From: Corbicula japonica
Taxonomy: Eukaryota > Mollusca > Bivalvia > Venerida > Cyrenidae
DNA: 64,000 nucleotides
Assembly: GCA_038501625.1 (NCBI GenBank)
Contig: JAZAYU010000263.1
Span: forward strand, 1-64,000
Reading direction: 5' to 3'
The notes below the pieces were generated by a model, which saw only the letters and a list, made by a program, of their open reading frames with translations, did not search any database and was not told the origin of the DNA. Numbering within the stretch: position 1 is the first letter of the stretch; every line of letters starts with the position of its first letter. This document shows, piece by piece, positions 23,729 to 33,970 of this stretch. The position numbers and the translations under genes are program-made.

Positions 23729-24947
23729 CAGTTTTTTTTATGACTTTATTCTGCGGTTTCACACTTAGTCATTTTTCGCTATGTAATGTATTGTTTTACA
23801 CCCGGTTAAATAGGTTTCTGACGGTCTAGAGCTTTGAAATTTGGAGCATAAGCTCACCTAAAAAAGCTCTAAGCACCGTGCAAATTTCAAAGATATTGGA
23901 TTATTAGAAATATGTGTTTACTCTTGAGCGTGCCTTACCAACTCGGTCATTTTACGCTGTGTAATATAGGGTTTTACACCCGGTTTAATAGGTTTCTGAC
24001 GGTCTAGAACTTTGAAATTTTGACCATAAGCTCACCTAAAAGATCTCTAAACACCGTGCAAATTTCAAAGATATTGGATTATTAGAAATGCACGTTTTCT
24101 CGTGTTTGATCATAAATTCGCGACTTAATTGCCCAGTGAAATGCCTATTGAAAACCGTCGGATGTAAGCTCCATTTAAATGCAGTAACTCAAACCAAAAC
24201 TGGTTTCAGGTAGTCCACCATCAGTTGCACACGACCCGCAGGATTTTTAGGCTCATTGCATTTAAATGGCGCTTGGGTCGGGGCTGTAAGTACGAGCACT
24301 CAGCAAACGTTTGTATTGCGTTTTCACACTTAGTCATTTTTCGCTATTTAATGTAGTGTTTAACACCCGGTTTAATAGGTTCCTGACGGTCTAGAACTTT
24401 GAAATTTGGAGCATAAGCTCACCTAAAAGAGCTCTAAACACCGTGCAAATTTCAAAGATATTGGATTATTAGAAATGTCATTTTACGCTGTGTAATATAA
24501 ATTCGCGGCTTAATTGCGCTATGAAATGCCCATTGAAAAACGATGGATGGAAGCTCCATTTAATTGCAGTAGCTGCAAGAAAGCATGCATTTAGGTCGCC
24601 AAACATCCAATGAACACGACCTGCCAGGTTTTTCGGCTTACTGCACAACAGTTTTCCTGGCCTATAGGTTCAAAGTTGGTGCTCCTAGCATAGGTCAGCA
24701 TAACGTTTACATAGCAAACAACTTTAAATGCATATATTGGGTAAGCCATATCTTTATGGTCAACGCTCGCAAACTTGCAGGGAACATAGAGAAGATCCAG
24801 CTGAGCTTCAAATCTCCCAACCTGCTGGAACCCAAGAATCCCGGAGGTCTTTCAGTACGCTATAGTACATCGATACTTTAGCGTGGATTACCTGCCCTGT
24901 ACAATGCGATTTTATAAGGCTTATTTAAATTCACTGTTCACAACAGA

Positions 24948-25018
24948 CCTTTCGTAGTGTAGTGGTTAGAATAGTGGTCTTTCACCCGGGAGCCCCGGGT
25001 TCGAAACCCGGCACCGGA
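24948..25018 (+). tRNA. tRNA-Glu-like pol III cassette, copy 10 (probable pseudogene)
   Basis: Consensus cassette followed by a T9 run. Confidence 0.5.
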
Positions 25019-26034
25019 CAGTTTTTTTTTTATGACTTTATTCTGCGGTTTCATACTTAGTCATTTTTCGCTATGTAATGTATTGTTTTACACCCGGTTA
25101 AATAGGTTCCTGACGGTCTAGAGCTTTGAAATTTGGAGCATAAGCTCACCTAAAAAAAAGCTCTAAGCACCGTGCAAATTTCAAAGATATTGGATTATTA
25201 GAAATATATGTTTACTCTTGTGCGTGCCTTACCAACTCGGTCATTTTACGCTGTGTAATATAGGGTTTTACACTCGGTTTAATAGGTTTCTGACGGTCTA
25301 GAACTTTGAAATTTTGACCATAAGCTCACCTAAAAGATCTCTAAACACCGTGCAAATTTCAAAGATATTGGATTATTAGAAATGCACGTTTTCTCGTGTT
25401 TGATCATAAATTCGCGACTTAATTGCCCAGTGAAATGCCTATTGAAAACCGTCGGATGTAAGCTCCATTTAAATGCAGTAACTCAAACCAAAACTGGTTT
25501 CAGGTAGTCCACCATCAGTTGCACACGACCCGCAGGATTTTTAGGCTCATTGCATTTAAATGGCGCTTGGGTCGGGGCTGTAAGTACGAGCACCCAGCAA
25601 ACGTTTGTATTGCGTTTTCACACTTAGTCTTTTTTCGCTATTTAATGTAGTGTTTAACACCCGGTTTAATAGGTTCCTGACGGTCTAGAACTTTGAAATT
25701 TGGAGCATAAGCTCACCTAAAAGAGCTCTAAACACCGTGCAAATTTCAAAGATATTGGATTATTAGAAATGTCATTTTACGCTGTGTAATATAAATTCGC
25801 GGCTTAATTGCGCTATGAAATGCCCATTGAAAACCGATGGATGGAAGCTCCATTTAATTGCAGTAGCTGCAACAAAGCATGCTTTTAGGTCGCCAAACAT
25901 CCAATGAACACGACCTGCCAGGTTTTTCGGCTTACTGCACAACAGTTTTCCTGGCCTATAGGTTGAAAGTTGGTGCTCCTAGCATAGGTCAGCATAACGT
26001 TTACATAGCAAACAACTTTAAATGCATATATTGG

Positions 26035-28885
26035 AGTTATTGATATTTCTTTGAGTGACCATTCTATGATATTTTGTACACGTAAAATAACCCGGCGTTC
26101 AATTGGTAAGCACAATAGTGTGAAAATTCGATCCCTAAAAAATTACAACAGAGAAGACTTTCAACAATCTTTACTTTCAACAGATTGGACTTCTGTTATA
26201 TTTAGTGACAATCTTAATGAAGCTTGGTGTAACTTTAAGTCAATATTCTTGTCAATACTGGATTGCCATGCGCCTGTGAGAGAAGTAAGAATTAAACAAC
26301 GTACGGAACCTTGGATAAATACTGATATATTGCAAAGTATAAATGATAGAGATAAGGCTTTTAACTTGTACAAGAAAAATAAATCAACAGAAAATTTTGA
26401 AAGCTTTAAGATGCTTAGAAATAAAACTCAAAATCTTATTTGTACTGCTAAGAAAAACTACTTCTCTGAAAGTGTTCAAATGAATAACTCAGGCTCTAAA
26501 TCGTTATGGAAATTTTTAAAACAACTTGGGTTACCATCCAAGGAAGGTGTTTGCTCATCTAGTAAAATTGGCTTAAAAATTGATGGTGACATTTGTTTTC
26601 ATCCATTAAATGTTGCTGAGAAATTTAACTATTTTTACACAACTGTTGCTTCCAGTTTAGTGGAGAAATTGCCGAATAGTTGTTTTAGATATGGAAAATC
26701 TTTTGTTACTCGGTTTTATATGTCTAAAGGGATTTTCCCTGACAGTTTTTCTTTTTCAGCTATTTCTGAAAATAAAATTCTGCGGTATCTAGATAAGCTT
26801 AGTGCTAACAAAGCCACTGGACTGGATGGTATCCCTTGTAAGTTTCTAAAGGACAGTGCGTCTATTATAGACTGTCCTCTTACTCATTTAGTTAATCTTT
26901 CTATTATTCAGGGATCAGTCCCAGATGATCTTAAAAAGGCCCGAGTTATCCCACTGTATAAGAAAAATGATAAAACGGAGGTTGGTAATTATAGACCTAT
27001 CTCTATTTTGTGTGTAATATCTAAAATTTTTGAAAGGGTTATTTATGATCAATTGGAAGATTACTTAGTTAAGAAAAATATTTTGTACAACTTTCAGTCT
27101 GGTTTTAGACAAGGATTTTCAACAGATACATGCCTTATTTACTTATCAGATTACATTAAATTTCAGATGGATAAAGGTAATATGGTGGGCATGGTCCTTC
27201 TAGATTTACAGAAGGCATTTGACACCGTCAATCACAGTATTCTTCTGATGAAACTGGAAGCGATTGGTCTTAGTTCCAATGCAGTCCGTTGGTTTCAGTC
27301 CTACCTTTCTGATAGAAGTCAGTTAGTTGATGTATCTGGTGTTTACTCAAATCAAGCCAATATAACATGTGGGGTACCCCAAGGGTATATTCTGGGTCCT
27401 CTTTTGTTTTTAATTTATGTAAATGACATGTCTGCTGTAGTCAATAACAAACTTTTATTATATGCTGATGACTCTGGGATCATGGTTTCTGGCAAAAATT
27501 TAGGCGATATTGAATGTCTTTTATCGCAGGATATGGAACGAGTAAGCGAATGGCTTGTTGATAACAGACTTTCACTGCATCTCGGAAAAACTGAATCTAT
27601 TCTCTTTGGATCAAAACCTAAGATAAAATCAAAGAGCAGTTTAAATATTGTTTGCAACGGAACTAATATTCAGTCCACCGACAAAGTTAAATATTTAGGC
27701 GTTACTTTGGATCAACATCTTTCTTGTGATGACATAGCAAAGTCTGTTGTTAGCAAAGCTAATGCTCGTTTGAAATTTTTGTACCGTAAAAGACAATTCC
27801 TTAATTTTCATACAAGGAAACTTTTAGTCATGTCGCTAGTTCAAAGTCATTATGATTATGTGTGCTCTGCTTGGTACCCAAGTTTGAAACAGTACTGGAA
27901 AAATAGGCTTCAAACTACACAAAATAAATTAGCTCGTTTCATGTTAAATCTTGGTTCTAGGTCTCATATTGGTTCTGAGGAATTAAAGTTACTAAATTGG
28001 TTATCGGTATCTAAGAAAGTTGATCAGATCACTCTTTGTCACGTTCATAAAATTAAATACGGTTCTGCTCCTGAATACCTTAAAGAGCATTTTGTTCCAC
28101 TTACTTCTTTCCATGACCGCTGTACAAGATCTAGAGTGACTGCCCACTCTGATGCAAATTCTTTAAACAATATTACTTTTACCGACACCGGAAGATTTCG
28201 TCTGCCAAAGGCTGGAAGCTTTGGAAAAAAGTCCTTTGCGTACAATGGGGTGTCGTTGTGGAACAACCTTCCTCAGGATCTCAGGAATATTGACTGTTTT
28301 CGGGCTTTTAAATGTGCCGTTAAAACTTATTTAATGACTTCTTAATCTTTAAATTTATATATTCAGACAGTAGTTTTTATTTTCATTCTGTTTTATAAAG
28401 GAGTATAGGTTTAATTAATATATTTTTATTTAGTAAGTCTCAATGTTGAGGCTATGTATCTTATAATTTTAAATGACCTATTTTTTTTATTTTTTTTTAT
28501 TTTAAGTCACGTGATTCTGAATGGCTTTTGTGATACACACCTGGACTGTGATATATGTAGTTGTGATAATGATCTCAATCTGATCGATATTTACTTATAT
28601 AACATTGTAATTACTGTTATTTTCAAAGAAGAGCAATATTTAATTTTTTTCTTACTAAACATGACTTTCTGTGTCATGCCTCCAATATCAGGGACCACAA
28701 TGGAAATAAGAGGAATCATTTTCTCCTTTTTGTGTTATCCCTGGTATTGGTGGGCATTACATGGTTTTCCCATTTCTGCATGTCATGACATTGAACTTTT
28801 TTATTGTTCTTTCTTTGTATGACTTGTACGTATTCTGCCATGTTTTGTTTTACTTATACCAAAATAAATAATAATAATAAATAAT
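26035..28885 (+). mobile_element. 5'-truncated CR1/L2-like non-LTR retrotransposon
   Basis: Interrupts an array unit: the unit reads '..tatattgg' up to 26034 and resumes 'atctttatgg' at 28886. Compared with intact units about 9 bp ('gtaagccat') are missing and there is no target-site duplication. The element begins inside the endonuclease domain and ends in a short A/T-rich simple repeat ('aataaataataataataaat') typical of LINE tails. 3' UTR about 540 bp. Confidence 0.88.
26036..28345 (+). CDS. LINE ORF2 protein, C-terminal endonuclease end plus reverse transcriptase (5'-truncated)
   Basis: Encodes the polyprotein that nicks DNA and reverse transcribes LINE RNA at the nick (target-primed reverse transcription). 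The frame is open from the truncation point, so there is no true start; it begins VIDISLSDHSMIF, where SDH is the last motif of the apurinic-type endonuclease. The reverse transcriptase follows: NYRPISIL (near residue 316), QSGFRQGFSTD, motif A DLQKAFDTV (near 387), a motif-B-like GVPQGYILGP (near 442), catalytic YADD (near 475) and a C-terminal thumb-like region ending about residue 764. Most relatives have GVPQGSILGP; here Ser is Tyr. The frame is intact to a TAA. Domain layout and the endonuclease type fit the CR1/L2/jockey group; finer placement needs a tree. Dead as an autonomous copy because the endonuclease is lost. Confidence 0.85.
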   Translation, partial: VIDISLSDHSMIFCTRKITRRSIGKHNSVKIRSLKNYNREDFQQSLLSTDWTSVIFSDNLNEAWCNFKSIFLSILDCHAPVREVRIKQRTEPWINTDILQSINDRDKAFNLYKKNKSTENFESFKMLRNKTQNLICTAKKNYFSESVQMNNSGSKSLWKFLKQLGLPSKEGVCSSSKIGLKIDGDICFHPLNVAEKFNYFYTTVASSLVEKLPNSCFRYGKSFVTRFYMSKGIFPDSFSFSAISENKILRYLDKLSANKATGLDGIPCKFLKDSASIIDCPLTHLVNLSIIQGSVPDDLKKARVIPLYKKNDKTEVGNYRPISILCVISKIFERVIYDQLEDYLVKKNILYNFQSGFRQGFSTDTCLIYLSDYIKFQMDKGNMVGMVLLDLQKAFDTVNHSILLMKLEAIGLSSNAVRWFQSYLSDRSQLVDVSGVYSNQANITCGVPQGYILGPLLFLIYVNDMSAVVNNKLLLYADDSGIMVSGKNLGDIECLLSQDMERVSEWLVDNRLSLHLGKTESILFGSKPKIKSKSSLNIVCNGTNIQSTDKVKYLGVTLDQHLSCDDIAKSVVSKANARLKFLYRKRQFLNFHTRKLLVMSLVQSHYDYVCSAWYPSLKQYWKNRLQTTQNKLARFMLNLGSRSHIGSEELKLLNWLSVSKKVDQITLCHVHKIKYGSAPEYLKEHFVPLTSFHDRCTRSRVTAHSDANSLNNITFTDTGRFRLPKAGSFGKKSFAYNGVSLWNNLPQDLRNIDCFRAFKCAVKTYLMTS

Positions 28886-30169
28886 ATCTTTATGGTCAAC
28901 GCCCGCAAACTTGCAGGGAACATAGAGAAGATCCAGCTGAGCTTCAGATCTCCCAACCTGCTGGAACCCAAGAATCCCGGAGGTCTTTCAGTACGCTATA
29001 GTACATCGATACTTTAGCGTGGATTACCTGCCCTGTACAATGCGGTTTTATAAGGCTTATTTAAATTCACTGTTCACAACAGACCTTTCGTAGTGTAGTG
29101 GTTAGAATAGTGGTCTTTCACCCGGGAGCCCCGGGTTCGAAACCCGGCACCGGACAGTTTTTTTTTTATGACTTTATTCTGCGGTTTCATACTTAGTCAT
29201 TTTTCGCTATGTAATGTATTGTTTTACACCCGGTTAAATAGGTTCCTGACGGTCTAGAGCTTTGAAATTTGGAGCATAAGCTCACCTAAAAAAGCTCTAA
29301 GCACCGTGCAAATTTCAAAGATATTGGATTATTAGAAATATATGTTTACTCTTGAGCGTGCCTTACCAACTCGGTCATTTTACGCTGTGTAATATAGGGT
29401 TTTACACCCGGTTTAATAGGTTTCTGACGGTCTAGAACTTTGAAATTTTGACCATAAGCTCACCTAAAAGATCTCTAAACACCGTGCAAATTTCAAAGAT
29501 ATTGGATTATTAGAAATGCACGTTTTCTCGTGTTTGATCATAAATTCGCGACTTAATTGCCTAGTGAAATGCCTATTGAAAACCGTCGGATGTAAGCTCC
29601 ATTTAAATGCAGTAACTCAAACCAAAACTGGTTTCAGGTAGTCCACCATCAGTTGCACACGACCCGCAGGATTTTTAGGCTCATTGCATTTAAATGGCGC
29701 TTGGGTCGGGGCTGTAAGTACGAGCACCCAGCAAACGTTTGTATTGCGTTTTCACACTTAGTCATTTTTCGCTATTTAATGTAGTGTTAAACACCCGGTT
29801 TAATAGGTTCCTGACGGTCTAGAACTTTGAAATTTGGAGCATAAGCTCACCTAAAAGAGCTCTAAACACCGTGCAAATTTCAAAGATATTGGATTATTAG
29901 AAATGTCATTTTACGCTGTGTAATATAAATTCGCGGCTTAATTGCGCTATGAAATGCCCATTGAAAACCGATGGATGGAAGCTCCATTTAATTGCAGTAG
30001 CTGCAACAAAGCATGCTTTTAGGTCGCCAAACATCCAATGAACACGACCTGCCAGGTTTTTCGGCTTACTGCACAACAGTTTTCCTGGCCTATAGGTTGA
30101 AAGTTGGTGCTCCTAGCATAGGTCAGCATAACGTTTACATAGCAAACAACTTTAAATGCATATATTGGG
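28886..30169 (+). repeat. Tandem array 2, part 2
   Basis: Exactly one unit in phase terms: it resumes after the LINE at 'atctttatgg' and stops at 30169 after 'tatattggg', the same place in the unit (within 1 nt) at which the LINE begins. It shares the diagnostic base 'aggttGaaag' (30099) with the unit truncated by the LINE (25965); the other units have 'aggttCaaag'. Confidence 0.92.
29084..29154 (+). tRNA. tRNA-Glu-like pol III cassette, copy 11 (probable pseudogene)
   Basis: Consensus A box, TTC anticodon, B box and T10 run; acceptor stem unpaired as in other copies. Confidence 0.5.
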
Positions 30170-30397
30170 AGTAGAGGGAAAATGGGGTTTCTAGGCCACC
30201 CCCTGAGGCCATTTTAAACAATAGCCTCTACCAAATATAACAAAGAACTCTACCGTTTATAACAATGGCCTCTACCGTATATAACAATACCTCTACTACT
30301 AGATTGACAATAGGGGGATTAAACAGGTATAATGTAATCATTTAAAATAATTTTATATTAAATAAAACTCATTTGAAAATGAATTATTATTATTATA

Positions 30398-30478
<81 letters not shown>

Positions 30479-31630
30479 AGCTGATAAATGCGATTATTTT
30501 AGCAGATATATGCGATAAAAGGATTCACATTTATTTACAACAAAACCTCATTGAAATAAGCTTTGAAAATACTCATGGCAGTGAGCTTTATTCACTCTTT
30601 CCCGTTAAATTAATGAAATGGTTTCTTCTTATTAACGATTTAATCCAGTTCATTTATTGTGCACAGGGGTGTTTTTCAGAAATTAATTAACTGAATCCTG
30701 AACTGTGTGTAGACCCAGAGCAGATGCAAACATTCGGATCAGCTTATCTTTTTATTTAAGCAGATATATGCGATAACGATTAAAGGATTCACGTTTATTT
30801 ACAACAAAAACTCATCGAAGTGAGTATTACAAAAACTCATTGGAGTGAGCTTTTTCCATGTTACCCATTAAATTTATTAAAAGATTCGTTTTCACTACGT
30901 TATTCACATATTTAACATGTTTAGTATTTAATTAAACAATGTTAATAATAAATATTTGTGACTGACGCTTGAAGAATCAGTATGTTATTCAAATATTTAA
31001 GGTGCCACAATATTCAGTATACGTGTGTGAGAGCGAGGCGTTTTCCGGAGCAAGAGCAAGGATTATGACGTAATACTTAATCCTGTGAAGTGTTTGTTAA
31101 GTGGATTGACGCAATAATTAAGTAATTATTAATCCTGTCTGGTATGATTAATCCTTGTCAAGTGGATTTTGACACTAATTAAGTGGATAGATAATCCTGT
31201 CCGGTATGATCAATCCCAGTGAAGTGCTTGTTAAGGCAATAATTAAGTGGATAGTTAATCCTGTCTGGTATGATTAATCTTTTTCAAATGGATTTTGACA
31301 CTAATTAAGTGGATAGTTAATACTGTCTGGTATGTTTAATTTCAATGAAGTAGGTGTTACGTCTAATAAATTGCATCACAAGTATGTGTAAACAGGATAA
31401 GTTTTCATGTACTCGCATTTTTTTCACTAAACTATAGAAAAAGCGACGCCCTTTCAGTATCTTTAGCGAAAGAAAACTTGGGATTCATTGTCATGACAAC
31501 TTATTTGATTTTGGTTAAATGTTCTAATTTTATAGCTTTCAAGACATTGCTACAGAAAACATCCGTGTGCAGACAACAGCAATTATTATAAATAACTAAC
31601 TTAAAAAAGAAAATGTATCGTGCTTGCTAA
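30170..31630. repeat. Simple repeats and diverged direct repeats, no gene
   Basis: 'cctctacc..tataacaa' is repeated three times at 30220-30300. An ATT microsatellite spans 30401-30474. A segment with 'cagatatatgcgata..ggattcac..ttatttacaacaaaa' at about 30498-30640 recurs at 30757-30898. A minisatellite of about 62-bp half-units ('aattaagtggatag..taatcctgtctggtatgatt') spans about 31078-31365. Confidence 0.7.
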
Positions 31631-31631
31631 A

Positions 31632-31680
31632 GAAAAGTTGGAATTAATATTGAAAGGACTTGTACACAAATATAATGAAG
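31632..31680 (+). other. Candidate 5' exon end (donor at 31681)
   Basis: 'tataatgaag' is followed by a good donor GTATGT at 31681. The acceptor at 31867-31868 (after a run of T) gives a 188-nt intron. The exon would be largely 5' UTR for the zinc-finger frame; the 5' limit is unknown. Confidence 0.35.
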
Positions 31681-31868
31681 GTATGTAAAAGCATTTTGTT
31701 TCAAATATTTTTGATTTACTTATTTAACATGTGAATGTAAATTCTTACAAAATTGATTAATTCCTTAAAACAATCGAAGATAAAGATTGTTAAAATGTAC
31801 GCGCTTGAAATTGCTAATATCATAAAGATTATAGCTTGTTGTTTTGTTTTGTTGTTTTTTTTTTGTAG

Positions 31869-31966
31869 AAAGAAAAATGGAATGCCAAACATGTGGAAAG
31901 TGTTTTGCTGATGAATGGAACCGGGACAGGCATTTTTCTTCCGTGCATGGCAATATCAAGTCTTAA
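31869..31966 (+). CDS. Single C2H2 zinc-finger exon
   Basis: After a strong acceptor (T run then 'gtag', AG at 31867-31868) an ATG at 31877 (context aaaaATGG) opens 29 codons: MECQTCGKCF, ADEWNRDRHF, SSVHGNIKS, then TAA at 31964-31966. The pattern C-x2-C-x12-H-x4-H is a canonical C2H2 zinc finger, a DNA- or RNA-binding fold. The reading frame continues past the TAA, interrupted by two more TAA codons, into the Gln/His-rich tract at 32045-32302. Either a tiny one-finger protein, a pseudogene of a zinc-finger/polyQ protein, or a gene using readthrough. No gene name assigned. Confidence 0.5.
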
Positions 31967-32302
31967 TCGCCACAAAACACCCGCTGTAAAAAGCAAAGCC
32001 AGGAACCATAAAATCGTCGTCAGCAGAAACATCTGCTGAATTAACAACAACAACAACAACAAAATCATCATCAACAACCACAACAACACATTGATCATCA
32101 TCAGCAGCAGCAACAATATCAGCAGCAACAACGTCTGATGCACGAACGCCGAGAACAACAACAACAACATCAGCAACAACAACAACACCATCAGCAACAA
32201 CAACAACTACTAGATAATAAACAAAATCAGCAACAACAATTGGCACTCCTACTTTCATATCTCATTTATTTCACAAACATTATTTGCGTGAGAGTGTTTT
32301 GA
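31967..32302 (+). pseudogene. Gln/His-rich continuation of the zinc-finger frame, behind in-frame TAA codons
   Basis: In the same frame as the finger: 14 codons, TAA (32009-32011), 10 codons, TAA (32042-32044), then an 85-codon open stretch rich in CAA/CAG (Gln), CAT/CAC (His), including MHERRE, ending in TGA at 32300-32302. Every interrupting stop is TAA, one C-to-T change from CAA. The long Leu- and Val/Asp-rich minus-strand ORFs are shadows of this repeat. Confidence 0.45.
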
Positions 32303-33739
32303 CTTTTTCAATGATCTTTCTATTTATAGAACATGATTATATTTCCATTTCACCACTTTCGAAAATACTGTACTTAAGTTGATAATTCATTTTATTTATA
32401 TCCTGTGATTCATCTGTAATGACTTCATAGAAATCATCTCTTCGTTTCAAATATAAAATACAATTGGCGAATATGTTGACTTTTCGTTTATTTCCATTGG
32501 GCACATTAATTATTTAAGCTTAGATGTATTTCACAAATCTGGTGCACAAATTAATAATCGTAAATATAATTGTAATGAATGGTGATATTCAAATTTTACA
32601 AAATAACAGTGCGTAGGTCTTTTAATAAACGTCAACAAAAACAAAATACTTGATATTCTATCTCGTATTTCATTTCTACATTTTAACTTATCAAAGTATC
32701 AGTATAATTAACCCATAATTTACATTAATATTCATAATTTTTCATACATTTTGTAAGAACAATGGCTTCAAGACACAATATTGTCAATAGGGAATTATTA
32801 ACATTTGTGACTGACACCTAACATATTCGTTTTTTTGTGTACTTTATCACAATCAAATACATCCAGTGTTAAAAAAAGAATATTCAATGAAAATTATTTG
32901 TCATTTAAACAGATTAGCTTATCTTTTCTTTCAACACATACTTCGCATAAGTGTGCTTTTAATCCTTGCCGAAGCAAGAAGGGGATTATACTCCTTTGTA
33001 TTCGTTTGATTCTGTTTAATAAAACTTAAATGAAGATGAGACTTTATGAAACCAATTAATTATTTGTCTAAAAAGAATTTTCAGAAAAGATATACTACAA
33101 TGTATTCATATTTATTGCGTCCGATGCGCTCTTTGTTTCCGTTTCATCTATTTCTCTCCCAAATAGAGGCAATGTCATTTTTATCTTAGTAAAAATTCTT
33201 CCAAAATTAATAATTGTCCTCTGGTTAAAATTTTTCAATAAATATATAAATTATAAATGAAAATCAAATGTATGAACTATTTCAAATGAAACAGAAAACG
33301 TTTGAAAAACAAAATTACAAAAAAAAATATATAAAATAAAATAAATACATAGTTGTTATTTAGGTAACATATATAATTTGTTACCATTGCTTTAGATGTT
33401 ACTTCTTACTTAATTGCAAATTGAGTGTTCATCTTTTCATTTAGATCTTACTTGTTAAGGATTTACACCAAATCAAATACCACATTAATGGACCGGATAA
33501 TTAAATCAGCAAATGCCAGACGTTTAAACAGATTACGATAGAAAAACAAACAACACAATTGTTAGAAAAACAAATATCATTTTCTTTCCATTCTTACATA
33601 TTTCATTGTAGAAAAGAAAACATAAATAATTTCTTGTTTATAAATCATCAAAGTATCATATTTAAACTTGTCCAAAATTAAAATGCTCTTTTCACAACAG
33701 GGTGGTTTTGATATAAGAACTTTAGACATATGATTTCGG
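32303..33739. other. No gene recognised; part of a diverged duplication
   Basis: The stretch around 32797-33000 ('ttgtgactgacac..', 'aatattcaatgaaaa..', 'cagattagcttatctttt', 'gtgtgcttttaatcct') recurs, diverged, at about 34010-34310 and partly at 30740-30990, so this region contains old duplications. Otherwise AT-rich without support for genes. Confidence 0.45.
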
Positions 33740-33970
33740 ACTTGCACCCTAGAACCTGGTTTAAACCCCCAGTGGCAATTTGTTTTGCCACTGACCGTTC
33801 CAATGCGGTATCCCCAAAGGTTCTCTTCTTTGTTAATTGTTTGTGGCGTCCTATTTGAATTGACATACACATATAAAACATGCGCTCTCTCTCTCTCTCT
33901 TCCTCTCTTCTTTTTCGCTGCGTGGGGAGGTTGTGTTTTTTGAGTGTAGCGATTCCTGATATGCATATAT
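33740..33970 (-). repeat. Dispersed repeat family with internal hairpin, copy 2
   Basis: Reverse-orientation copy of the family at 9096-9508. The hairpin CAGTGGCAA/TTGCCACTG is perfectly kept (33770-33793) and the purine stretch (CT on this strand) is at about 33880-33915. The 142-codon minus ORF crossing it is repeat-derived. Confidence 0.7.

Larger units (their letters stand above)
20812..26034 (+). repeat. Tandem array 2, part 1 (1.29-kb units)
   Basis: Four units and part of a fifth in plus orientation; cassettes at 21262, 22552, 23658 and 24948. The second spacing is 1106 instead of 1290 bp because a submodule was lost at about 22720-22735. Units are nearly identical to those of array 1. 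The fifth unit is cut at 26034 after 'tatattgg' by the LINE. Confidence 0.93.

Noticed and set aside
1201..24881. 98-codon ORF (starting MLLGRQTSNEHDLPG) open in almost every 1.29-kb unit
   Set aside because: Units are nearly identical, so the open frame is expected. The few differences are mostly amino-acid changing, one copy has lost the stop, another alters residue 2, and the paralogous module inside the same unit has no such frame. No domain seen.
28454..28822. 122-codon hydrophobic ORF after the LINE RT
   Set aside because: Lies in the LINE 3' UTR, T-rich composition explains the hydrophobicity, no motif.
420..30169. CRISPR-like array reading of the 1.29-kb tandem units
   Set aside because: Repeats are far too long, no spacers, no cas genes, and the DNA is clearly eukaryotic.
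31829..32258. Leu-rich and Val/Asp-rich minus-strand ORFs of 100-125 codons
   Set aside because: Shadows of the CAA/CAG/CAT repeat of the plus-strand Gln/His tract.
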